Under the pieces are notes generated by a model. It worked only from the letters and a program-made list of their open reading frames with translations. It was not told where the DNA came from and did no database searches. This document shows positions 32,938 to 40,370 of a stretch of DNA of 64,000 bases, one piece after another. The position numbers and the translations under genes are program-made. Within the stretch, counting starts at the first letter, position 1. Every line of letters starts with the position of its first letter. The DNA is from JABDII01 sp963815325 (GTDB lineage: Bacteria; Gemmatimonadota; Gemmatimonadetes; Gemmatimonadales; GWC2-71-9), in NCBI GenBank assembly GCA_963815325.1, contig CAWFGG010000002.1:248001-312000 (forward strand), in the 5' to 3' direction.

Positions 32938-34521
32938 CTACACGCCCAGGATCGCGTCGACCTGCCCCATGTCCACATCCATGACATAGGGCAGACCGGT
33001 GACCTGTGCCGCCAACGGCGTGAGCGCGGCCAGATCGTCCCGGGACATGTGCTCGAGCGAGAACTTCCGGCTGCCCGCCAGGAGCTGCCGCAGGCCTTGG
33101 GCCAGTCTCTCATAGTAGGTGTAGAGACCGATGGCGGCGGTCGGGAGCCTCTCGAATTCGTCGTCACCCAACTCGTCGCGCAGCGTGTGAGCGGTGACAA
33201 AGATCTCATCGCTGGTGCGGCCAAAACGCTCTACGTATACGGGGATCTGCCCCGCATCGATGGCCTTCCCGATGGTCTTCCCCACCATGGCCGCCGCCAG
33301 AGGGCTCCTTGCCATGCCGATCAGCTTCACGAACGGTGCCCCGAGGGCAAGGCCCTTGAAAATCTGGTCCTCGAAGGTGAAACCGCCGGCCAGCGCCAGT
33401 GCCGGGACTGGTTGGCCCTTGGCGGCCAGGCGCGCAGCATACTGGTAGAGCAGTGAGTGGAGTTCGACCACCGGGACACCCCATTCGTTCATCATACGCC
33501 AGGGACTCATGCCCGTGCCACCGCCGGCTCCGTCCACCGTCAAGAGATCGATTCCGTACCTGGACCCGTACGCCAGTGCCTGCGCCAGCGCCGCGGGCCG
33601 ATAGGCACCAGTCTTGAGGAAGACGTACTTGGCGCCCAAGCGGCGCAGGTATGCGACTCGCTCCGCGAATGCCTCTTCGGTTACCATGCCGACGCGAGAG
33701 TGCCGCTCGAACTCCTTGAACGCGCCTGCCTTGAACGCCTTGATGATCGCTGGGTCCGTGGGATTCGGGAGGACGATGTAGCCGCGCTCATGCAGCATCT
33801 GGGCTTTCTTGAGATCCTTGATCTTGACTTCCCCGCCGATATTCTTGGCACCCTGCCCCCACTTGATCTCGACGCATTCGACCCCGAGGGTGTTGATCGC
33901 GTACTCGTGCTCACCCAGACGCGTGCCCTCGACATTGGTCTGCACCACGATGGCGCCGTAGCCGTCCCGCTGATGCTCCTGATACAGCTTGACGCGCCGC
34001 TTGAGATCCGCGGTGTCGACGACGTGTCCGCCCTCGATCACCGAGGCAGGGTCCATCCCTGCGACGTTCTCACCAATCGTCAGTCCCGTTCCGGCCAGGG
34101 CCGAGCCGATAGCCAGACCCTCCCAGTTGTTCTTGGCCACGTCGGTAGATCCGATGCCCGGAATGATCCAGGGATACCGAAACTTGATCCCCTGGTCGTG
34201 GCCGAACCGCACCTCGAGGTTCACATTGGGAAACACGGCCAGGTCACTGTCGGCCTCGATGCCCTGCGCTCCCACCACACCGCCCATGATGTTGATGTGT
34301 GAGTAATCGACGGGGTAGTCCTTCTCGGACGCGGTGGTAATGACGCCGAACGGTTGCGGGTAGATCACTTCGTGGCCGCGGAAGGCAGACTTGCCGATCT
34401 CGCACATGCCGATGCAACCATCGACGCAAGTGACGCACATCCCCGAGATTGGGGACACCGAACCGTCCGTTCGGTTCTTGGTGAGGGTTGCTGCTGACCT
34501 ATTCACTCTGGACAGCGACAT
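32938..34521 (-). CDS. GltB-type FMN-binding oxidoreductase with N-terminal 4Fe-4S motif
   Basis: A 527-residue protein matching the FMN (synthase) domain of glutamate synthase large subunit. TVDGAGGGTGMSPW, LALAGGFTFEDQIFKGLALGA and KIKDLKKAQMLHERG are recognisable, with the central TIM barrel spanning about 60-450. There is no N-terminal glutaminase domain, so it is not a complete glutamate synthase. Residues 29-40 read CVTCVDGCIGMC (Cys 29, 32, 36, 40), a C-x2-C-x3-C-x3-C motif for a 4Fe-4S cluster. Start has AGGAG seven bases upstream. It overlaps the ferredoxin-like gene by 23 bases. Likely a redox partner of the NuoEF-GltD complex; substrate unknown. Confidence 0.85.
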   Translation of the reverse strand: MSLSRVNRSAATLTKNRTDGSVSPISGMCVTCVDGCIGMCEIGKSAFRGHEVIYPQPFGVITTASEKDYPVDYSHINIMGGVVGAQGIEADSDLAVFPNVNLEVRFGHDQGIKFRYPWIIPGIGSTDVAKNNWEGLAIGSALAGTGLTIGENVAGMDPASVIEGGHVVDTADLKRRVKLYQEHQRDGYGAIVVQTNVEGTRLGEHEYAINTLGVECVEIKWGQGAKNIGGEVKIKDLKKAQMLHERGYIVLPNPTDPAIIKAFKAGAFKEFERHSRVGMVTEEAFAERVAYLRRLGAKYVFLKTGAYRPAALAQALAYGSRYGIDLLTVDGAGGGTGMSPWRMMNEWGVPVVELHSLLYQYAARLAAKGQPVPALALAGGFTFEDQIFKGLALGAPFVKLIGMARSPLAAAMVGKTIGKAIDAGQIPVYVERFGRTSDEIFVTAHTLRDELGDDEFERLPTAAIGLYTYYERLAQGLRQLLAGSRKFSLEHMSRDDLAALTPLAAQVTGLPYVMDVDMGQVDAILGV

Positions 34522-35230
34522 CGCCGGTCTCCTTAGACGTTTTGTCCGCCCTTTGGCGGTGCACGATCTCGCAGGCGGCGCAGGGATTCATATAGCACAT
34601 CATGTCATCAAACTCGTGCCCATCGAGGCACGGAGGACTCAGATTGGCGCAGCCGCCACAGATCGGCTTCTCCGGCTCCGTGTAGGTACACCGCAGTTCA
34701 CAGACCGGGCACACGTAGAGGCAGCCGCCGCACAACCGGCAGACGTCGGATTTGGCGTCGAACGGGGTGCCGATGCTGCGCTGCTCGCCCCGTCCGCGGA
34801 AACCGATGGCCTTGGCCATCATCTGCTCCTCGCACATCCGGACGCAGCGCCCGCACAGGATGCAGTCTTCGTATTCCTGTCGGAACCGCTGCTGTCGCAC
34901 ATCGTGAGCTGCCGCGAGATCCTGAATCGTTTTCGACTGCGGGCAGGATGCCAGCAACAGCTCGAGAATCATCTTCCTGGTTCTCACCACCCGTGACGAA
35001 GCGGTGCGGACCGCGAGTCCCTCCTCGGCGGGGTAGGTGCAGGCGCTGACCAATCTCGCCTTGGCTCCCTCGCCAATCTCCACGACGCACAGGCGACACG
35101 CCCCGTAGGGCGACAGCCCTTCCATGTGGCAAAGCGTCGGGATCGGGAACCCCAGGAACTGCGCCGCCTCGAGCAGCGTCGTCCCACCCTCCACGCGCGC
35201 GGTCACCGCGTTGATGGTCAGCGTAATCAT
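34499..35230 (-). CDS. NuoG-N/HoxU-like 2Fe-2S and 4Fe-4S protein with extra Cys module
   Basis: 243 residues. N-terminal plant-type 2Fe-2S ferredoxin (Cys 34, 45, 48, 64; PYGACRLCVVEI) as in NuoG and HoxU. Then two 4Fe-4S motifs, EDCILCGRCVRMC (Cys 123, 126, 129, 133) and CRLCGGCLYVC (164, 167, 170, 174). Eight further cysteines lie between 177 and 220 (CELRC, CGGC, CLDG, CYMNPCAAC), more than the usual fold needs and unlike the standard NuoG region. The protein should wire electrons from the NuoF FMN to a partner. It overlaps both neighbours, so coexpression is certain if they are expressed. Confidence 0.88.
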   Translation of the reverse strand: MITLTINAVTARVEGGTTLLEAAQFLGFPIPTLCHMEGLSPYGACRLCVVEIGEGAKARLVSACTYPAEEGLAVRTASSRVVRTRKMILELLLASCPQSKTIQDLAAAHDVRQQRFRQEYEDCILCGRCVRMCEEQMMAKAIGFRGRGEQRSIGTPFDAKSDVCRLCGGCLYVCPVCELRCTYTEPEKPICGGCANLSPPCLDGHEFDDMMCYMNPCAACEIVHRQRADKTSKETGDVAVQSE

Positions 35231-38200
35231 CGATGGCTTCTGCCAGGCTCTCGGAAGGCCTCTTCAGCCTCCGGGCAGCTCGTGAACTCCAGGTCGCACC
35301 GCAGGCACCGCCTGGCCTCCCGGATGGCATCCTCGGGTGTCAGCGTTTCCTCGACTTCGACGAATGAGTGCCGACGCTGTTCCGGCGACCGGACCGGCAC
35401 GAGAACCCTCCGCGCGTCGCCGCTGTCTTCCGGCTGGTCGACCATCGGTGCGATGTAGACCGTCGGCAGGCGGGGCTCGGCGGGCGCCACCAGGTCTCGT
35501 CCCTGGAGATACCGCTCGATGACGTCGGCGGCCCGTCTTCCGGCCGCGATGGCATCAATGACTGTGTTTGGCCCCGAGGCTACATCACCACCGGCGAAGA
35601 GCCCGGGCCGTCCGGTGCAAAGGGTGCGTCGATCGACCGCCACCATGCCATCTCTCAGCTCCAGGCCGGAGATGTGCCCGGCTCCGACATCGCTCGCCGC
35701 TTCACTGATGGCGACGATCAGGGTGTCGAGCGGCACGCGGTATTCAGATCCAGGCTTGGCGGTCGGCGTCCGCCGCCCGCTCATGTCTATCTCACCCAGC
35801 TCGTTCACGACGAACTCGGCCGCTGTCAGGTGTCCGTCCTCGCCGACCAGGGCCACGGGCGACACCAACAACTCCAGCTGGACGCCTTCCTCGAGGGCTC
35901 CATCGATTTCCTCGGCGAAGGCGGGCATTTCCATGCGTGTGCGGCGGTAGAAGATGGTGACCTCGGATACTGCTTCCTGACGCCGAGCCACGCGGGCGGC
36001 ATCGATAGCCGAGTTGCCCCCACCGATGACTCCGACCCTGCCGTGCGCGACGGATTCGCCGCGCATATTCCAGGCTTTCAGGAACTCCATGGAGGCGTGG
36101 ACGCCAGTCAGATCCTCGCCCGGGATGTTCATGCGCCAACTCTCGTGGGCACCCAGGGCCAGGAATACCGCGTCGTAGCCATCCTCGAACAGACTGTCGA
36201 CCGTGAAGCCCCGGCCCAACGCCATACCGCAACGCAGCGTGATGTTCTCATCGATCAGCGCGTCGATTTCCTGTTGCACGACCTCCCGCGGCAGCCGAAA
36301 GCTGGGGATGCCCTGCACGAGCATGCCTCCCGGATGGTCCGCAGCCTCGAAGACGGTTGACCGGTAGCCTCTGAGCGAGAGGTTGTGCGCCGCAGTCAGG
36401 CCCGCGGGGCCGGCCCCAACGATCGCGATCTTCTTGCCCGGCACGGCGGCGGTGGTGTGCCGCTCGGGCCGGTACGTGGTCGGATCGACGCGATCGGTAA
36501 TGAACCGTTTCAGGGCTCGGAGCGCCACGGGATCCTGTCCCGTGGTCCCAAGTCGGCAATGCTGCTCGCACTTGTGGTCACACACCCGGGCGCACACGGA
36601 GGGGAACGGATTCGACTTCCGAATGACTCGATACGCCTCCTCGTACTCGCCCTGGGCGATGAGCGCCGCGTAGCGCCACGCCTCCGTGCCGACTGGACAG
36701 GCCGATTGGCATGGTGCGCCCGTGAGCCCTTTGCAGACGTGGGCGTCGCACACGCCGTCGATCACGTGCCGCTCGTACTCGCCCCGGAAGTACCGCAGCG
36801 TGCTGTGGACCGGGTTGGCGGCCGATTGGCCCAGCCCGCACATGCTGGCATCGGCCACGGTCTGGCCGAGCTCCTCGAGGAGGTCCAGGTGCGCGAGTGT
36901 ACCCTTCCCTTGTGTGATGTCATCGAGGATTTCCCACATCCGCTGGGTGCCCTTGCGGCACGGGTAGCACTTCCCGCACGACTCGTCTTTGAGAAAGCCC
37001 ATGAAGTACTTGGCCACGTCCACCATGCAGGTGCTCTCGTCCATCACGATCATGCCACCCGACCCCATGATGGCGCCGACCTGCTTCAGGCTGTCGTAGT
37101 CGATCGGGAGATCGAAGCGCCAATGCGGAATGCATCCGCCGGACGGTCCACCGATCTGGACGGCCTTGATCCGGCCACCGTCCGGCGGTCCGCCGCCGAT
37201 GTCGTAGACGATCTCCCGTATCGAGGTTCCCATCGGTACCTCGACCAGGCCCGTGTTTCTGATTTTGCCGACGACCGAGAAGACCTTCGTGCCAGTGCTG
37301 GTCGGGGTTCCGACCCGCGCGTAGGCGTCGCCGCCCTGGATCATGATGATGGGCACGTTGGCCCATGTCTCCACGTTGTTGATGCAGGTGGGTCTGCCGT
37401 TGATGCCCTTATCGGTTGGGAACGGCGGTCGCTGCCGTGGCTCGCCGACGGCACCTTCGATGGTGCGGATGAGGGCAGTCTCTTCACCACACACGAATGC
37501 ACCGGCGCTCTTGACGATGTTGATGTCGAAGTCGAGTCCGGTGCCCAGGATGTGCTCACCGAGTAATCCGAATTCCCGTGCCAACCTGAGCGCGATGAGC
37601 AGGTGCTTGATGGCCAGGGGGTACTCGTGTCGCACGAAGACGAATCCCTCGGTCGCGCCCATGGCGAGGCCGCCGATGATCATACCTTCGATCACGGAGT
37701 GGGGATTGCCCTCGAGAATGCTGCGATCCATGTAGGCACCGGGATCGCCCTCGTCCGCATTACACACCACATACTTGCCGTCGGTACCGTCTCGTTGGCG
37801 GGCTGCCTCCCACTTCTCGGCCGTGGGGAACCCCGCCCCCCCCCGGCCCCGCAGACCGGAGCGCCGGACTTGGTCGATGATGCCCTCAGGGGTGTACTCC
37901 GTCAGGGCTTTGACCAGCGCCTCATAGCCGCCATGGGCGATGTAGTCGAACAACCGGATGGGATCGACCGCTTGGTTTCTCGCCAAGAGCACGCGCTTCT
38001 GCTTGGCGAAGAACGGGATCTCGTCGAGACACCGGCAGACTTTACCCGTCGAGGGGTTCCGGTAGAGCAAAGATTCGACACATTCGCCGGCGAGTGCTGC
38101 ATCGACGATGGCGGCGACATCGCCCGTGTGGATCTTGGGATAGAAAGCTGCCCGAGGCTCTGCCACGACGAAGGGGCCCATTTCGCAGAACCCATGACAC

Positions 38201-38400
38201 CCTGTGATGCGCAGGGCGACCCGATCAACGAGATCGTGCTCGATGAGGTGTCGTTTGATGATGCGTTGAACGTCGTTCGCACCGCTGGCTTGACACGCTG
38301 TTCCCGCGCAGACCGTGATGCGCGGCCCAAGCCGCTCCTCACTGTCGCGGATGGTCTGCCGCAGTCCCTCCAGTTCGTCGATCGTGCTGAGTCGAGCCAT
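35227..38400 (-). CDS. NuoF-GltD fusion: NADH dehydrogenase flavoprotein joined to NAD(P)H oxidoreductase
   Basis: 1057 residues, four parts in order. A thioredoxin-like 2Fe-2S domain (Cys 31, 36, 68, 72). A NuoF core with NADH/FMN motif GLRGRGGAGFPTAEKW and CNADEGDPGAYMDR (about 180-290). A SLBB region and 4Fe-4S ligands ESCGKCYPCRKGTQ and SMCGLGQSA (about 490-560). Then a GltD-like part: Cys-rich N-domain (CQSACPVGTEAW), FAD loop IAIVGAGPAGLTAAHNLS and NAD(P) loop VGVIGGGNSAIDAARVA, ending at RCLRCDLEFTSCPEAEEA. This is one polypeptide with two NAD(P)H-linked flavin sites. It overlaps the NuoG-like gene by 4 bases. Confidence 0.88.
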   Translation of the reverse strand: MARLSTIDELEGLRQTIRDSEERLGPRITVCAGTACQASGANDVQRIIKRHLIEHDLVDRVALRITGCHGFCEMGPFVVAEPRAAFYPKIHTGDVAAIVDAALAGECVESLLYRNPSTGKVCRCLDEIPFFAKQKRVLLARNQAVDPIRLFDYIAHGGYEALVKALTEYTPEGIIDQVRRSGLRGRGGAGFPTAEKWEAARQRDGTDGKYVVCNADEGDPGAYMDRSILEGNPHSVIEGMIIGGLAMGATEGFVFVRHEYPLAIKHLLIALRLAREFGLLGEHILGTGLDFDINIVKSAGAFVCGEETALIRTIEGAVGEPRQRPPFPTDKGINGRPTCINNVETWANVPIIMIQGGDAYARVGTPTSTGTKVFSVVGKIRNTGLVEVPMGTSIREIVYDIGGGPPDGGRIKAVQIGGPSGGCIPHWRFDLPIDYDSLKQVGAIMGSGGMIVMDESTCMVDVAKYFMGFLKDESCGKCYPCRKGTQRMWEILDDITQGKGTLAHLDLLEELGQTVADASMCGLGQSAANPVHSTLRYFRGEYERHVIDGVCDAHVCKGLTGAPCQSACPVGTEAWRYAALIAQGEYEEAYRVIRKSNPFPSVCARVCDHKCEQHCRLGTTGQDPVALRALKRFITDRVDPTTYRPERHTTAAVPGKKIAIVGAGPAGLTAAHNLSLRGYRSTVFEAADHPGGMLVQGIPSFRLPREVVQQEIDALIDENITLRCGMALGRGFTVDSLFEDGYDAVFLALGAHESWRMNIPGEDLTGVHASMEFLKAWNMRGESVAHGRVGVIGGGNSAIDAARVARRQEAVSEVTIFYRRTRMEMPAFAEEIDGALEEGVQLELLVSPVALVGEDGHLTAAEFVVNELGEIDMSGRRTPTAKPGSEYRVPLDTLIVAISEAASDVGAGHISGLELRDGMVAVDRRTLCTGRPGLFAGGDVASGPNTVIDAIAAGRRAADVIERYLQGRDLVAPAEPRLPTVYIAPMVDQPEDSGDARRVLVPVRSPEQRRHSFVEVEETLTPEDAIREARRCLRCDLEFTSCPEAEEAFREPGRSHR

Positions 38401-38464
38401 TAGTCGGTGTGTCTCGTCGGTTGCCGGGTTGTCGCACCCGCCACTCTTCGCCAACGCGGCGACG

Positions 38465-39316
38465 TCACGAGCCCAAATCCAACAGGTGTTGCTTGCAGCC
38501 GCGGCGCGAGCATATCTGGACCGTCCCACCACCCCTGACCAACAGGAGGATCGTGGGTGCGTCACAGTCAGGGCAGAGCCGCCCCGACTTTAGCTCCGCG
38601 TGGCACCGGGGACAGAAGAAGTGAACAATGGCGCCCTGTGGAATTTCGTACTCACTCCGGATCCGATAGTCGCCGTAGAGACTGCTCAGTCGAATCCAGC
38701 CGTGCTTGCGGCCGAACGAGGCCGTCACCCGGACCATCGGATGTCCATCGAGCAAGTGCTCATGAGTCATCAGGCTTCGATTGCAGTTGGGACATGACAC
38801 GCTCACGCCGAAGACCCGCTCGTCGCCGCTCAACGCAAGGTCGCTATCGATCCGCGAGGCCCGGTCGAGCACTCCCGGGACGTCCCGTTCCTTGACGTTT
38901 CGGAAATATTCCCCGTCGACAACCGCCACCGGTGCGAGCGCGCACGCCCCAAGACAGTTGACCGTGGCAAGGGAGAATTCGCTGTCCTTCGTGGTGCCGC
39001 CGGCGTCCACCCCGAGTCGCCGTTGGAACCCCTTGAGTGCGCCCCGTGCGCCGCGCACGTGGCACGCGGTCCCCATGCATACGGTCACCAGATGCTTGCC
39101 CCTGGGCTGCAAGCTGAAGCCCCGATAGAACGTCGCGACCCCATACACGTCGACCAGCGAGCGCCCGGTTCGCCCCGCCACGATTCTGAGCGCCGCCTCA
39201 GGCAGGTAGTTATACGACGCTTGCACGTCTTCGAGAATCGAGATGAGTGCGCCCTGACTCCCGTTGTGCCGGTCGACGATCTGGAATACGTCTTCCGGGT
39301 TCATCCGCATTGTCAT
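38465..39316 (-). CDS. NuoE-like 2Fe-2S subunit with C-terminal zinc ribbons
   Basis: 283 residues. The first 160 are a NuoE/HoxE-type thioredoxin-fold 2Fe-2S protein: ISILEDVQASYNYLP, VTVCMGTACHVRGA (Cys 80, 85) and NCLGACALAP (Cys 121, 125) supply the four ligands. The rest is an added module with pairs Cys 175/178, 235/238, 248/251 and 269/274, that is, two probable zinc ribbons, one in CPRCHAELKSGRLCPDC. Such an extension is not part of classic NuoE. The first ATG of three close ones is used. It sits 64 bases before the NuoF-GltD fusion gene. Confidence 0.86.
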   Translation of the reverse strand: MTMRMNPEDVFQIVDRHNGSQGALISILEDVQASYNYLPEAALRIVAGRTGRSLVDVYGVATFYRGFSLQPRGKHLVTVCMGTACHVRGARGALKGFQRRLGVDAGGTTKDSEFSLATVNCLGACALAPVAVVDGEYFRNVKERDVPGVLDRASRIDSDLALSGDERVFGVSVSCPNCNRSLMTHEHLLDGHPMVRVTASFGRKHGWIRLSSLYGDYRIRSEYEIPQGAIVHFFCPRCHAELKSGRLCPDCDAPTILLLVRGGGTVQICSRRGCKQHLLDLGS

Positions 39317-39358
39317 CGGGTCACGCCCTTCAGTCCTCCGATCCGAGCCGCCGTCGAG

Positions 39359-39661
39359 CTAGTGATACTCCTCACATTGCCAGACGCCTCCCTCGAAACG
39401 TGGGTACGTGCAGGTCTCCCACTCCTCACAGCTGCCGCAGAGGCCGAGGAGGTGGTTCGGCCTCACCGGCGACATTTGGGGATTGTCCGCTCCGGGCCTG
39501 CGCCGACTGGGCTGGCGCGTCCTGACGTCAGGCGGCGTGAAAGCCGTAAACTCTTCACACTGAATCACCGGGTACTTGCGTGAGCGCAGATAACTGCAGG
39601 TGGGAGCGTTGTCGCAGGTCGAACAGAGACCGCCTTTTACCCCGCTGTTCGGTGGCACCAT
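39359..39661 (-). CDS. Small Cys-rich protein with two C-x2-C-x5-C motifs
   Basis: 100 residues with two copies of a motif. Copy one is GLCSTCDNAPTC...Q C, copy two is GLCGSCEEWETC...Q C. Each is C-x2-C-x5-C-x11/12-C followed by EEF or EEY. The spacing suggests a metal or Fe-S site in each half. The central stretch is proline- and arginine-rich. It sits first in the redox operon, 42 bases ahead of the NuoE-like gene. The start is uncertain: GGAGG is 2 bases from the ATG at 39661 but 5 bases from a GTG at 39658, and GTG is better spaced. Function unknown. Confidence 0.72.
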   Translation of the reverse strand: MVPPNSGVKGGLCSTCDNAPTCSYLRSRKYPVIQCEEFTAFTPPDVRTRQPSRRRPGADNPQMSPVRPNHLLGLCGSCEEWETCTYPRFEGGVWQCEEYH

Positions 39662-39694
39662 ATCCTCCGGTCATGTTGGTCTCCTCCCTTGTAG

Positions 39695-39710
39695 AGCAAT
39701 CGCCGTGCGA
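39695..39710 (-). promoter_or_regulatory. Sigma54-like promoter of the redox operon
   Basis: On the minus strand TCGCACGGCGATTGCT matches 10 of 11 defined positions of the -24/-12 consensus with 10 bases between the -24 G and -12 GC steps. The single mismatch is the first G of the GG pair, which matters. RNA would start near 39684, leaving the GGAGG at 39665-39669 as the ribosome site for the Cys-rich gene. Confidence 0.5.
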
Positions 39711-40066
39711 GTCGGACTCCAGGGCCCAACGCGAAGGAAGGAAATGCACTTCGTGCTGATAAGCCAAGATCGGGTATGAACTTAGGATGTGCGGTGGGGA
39801 CGAGCAGAAGAACTGGTAGGATGTCCAGGGGCCGGTACTCGACCGGCCGATTCTACCCCAGTGGGGAGTATCTCTCCAGTGGCGCAAGTGGGAGGAAGCC
39901 CGGCAGCCGCGACTGGTTGCGGCGGCAGTTCCCGGAGGGATGAGCACGACGCGTTGAGTCGTGGTCCGTGGTCACATGGGTCACACAGAGGTGTACCGCA
40001 CCCGAGGCAATACCACTGCGGATAGGAACCTGCGGCGCGGCCGTAAAGTCGCCGTCGCGCAACCAA
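39711..40066. other. Non-coding stretch between redox operon and tRNA-Leu
   Basis: About 356 bases without a convincing gene. It holds a 19-bp palindrome at 39830, a smaller GCAC-TTC-GTGC repeat at 39746, and otherwise no clear coding signal, promoter for the tRNA on the plus side, or terminator. A promoter for the tRNA would have to lie at 40150 or beyond, since the tRNA reads from the minus strand. Confidence 0.6.
39830..39848. promoter_or_regulatory. Palindrome, candidate NtrC-type enhancer site
   Basis: GGCCGGT and ACCGGCC, 7-bp perfect arms with a 5-base spacer. It lies about 120-135 bases upstream of the sigma54-like element at 39695-39710, where enhancer sites of this activator class usually are. 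A divergent-strand regulator is equally possible. Confidence 0.4.
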
Positions 40067-40149
40067 TGCCCGGGGCGGGACTCGAACCCGCACGGGGTTG
40101 CCCCCAAGGGATTTTAAGTCCCTTGCGTCTGCCATTTCGCCACCCGGGC
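40067..40149 (-). tRNA. tRNA-Leu (anticodon UAA)
   Basis: An 83-base minus-strand cloverleaf. The acceptor strands are GCCCGGG and CCCGGGC, with A as discriminator. The anticodon arm AAGGGA-CTTAAAA-TCCCTT gives anticodon TAA, a long variable arm (TTGGGGGCAACCCC-like) marks a type II Leu/Ser tRNA, and GGTTCGAGTCC is the T-loop. CCA is not encoded, so it must be added after transcription. It stands alone. Confidence 0.95.
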
Positions 40150-40329
40150 CGTGGGGGTAACATGGGGGGACGCTGGATGGGTCGCAACTTGGAAGCTATC
40201 AGCTATTGGTCTGCCCTGCCCCCTGCCCCATCACCCGCTATTGGCTAGCGGCTAGCGGCGGGTGGTCGGCTCGGCGGTTCGGCGGTTCGTCCGCGCATTT
40301 CATTTTCGTACCGCCCAACCGCCGAGTCC

Positions 40330-40357
40330 TACTCCCTACTCCCCACTCCCTACTCCC
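40330..40357. repeat. CT-rich short tandem repeats before the beta-barrel gene
   Basis: Four near-identical units of ACTCCC/TACTCCC in a row. The 220-base gap around it (40150-40370) has further short duplications (TAGCGGC, GGCGGTTC) and no recognisable promoter. It may be a slippage-prone repeat. Confidence 0.5.
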
Positions 40358-40370
40358 AGTAACTTCTAGC

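Noticed and set aside
32938..34521. Calling the FMN protein a full glutamate synthase large subunit
   Set aside because: It lacks the N-terminal glutaminase domain with its nucleophilic Cys1 and the C-terminal beta-helix domain.
32938..39316. Reading the redox operon as a [FeFe] or [NiFe] hydrogenase or complex I
   Set aside because: No hydrogenase large subunit, H-cluster motif or membrane Nuo subunit occurs in the window; a GltB-type FMN protein takes that place.
39555..39947. A 130-codon minus-strand frame in the gap before the redox operon
   Set aside because: No motifs and odd composition; overlaps the Cys-rich gene. Only its last 39 codons have a ribosome site, noted separately.
40330..40357. 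CT-rich units considered as a CRISPR array
   Set aside because: Units are 6-8 bases with no spacers, so a simple tandem repeat.
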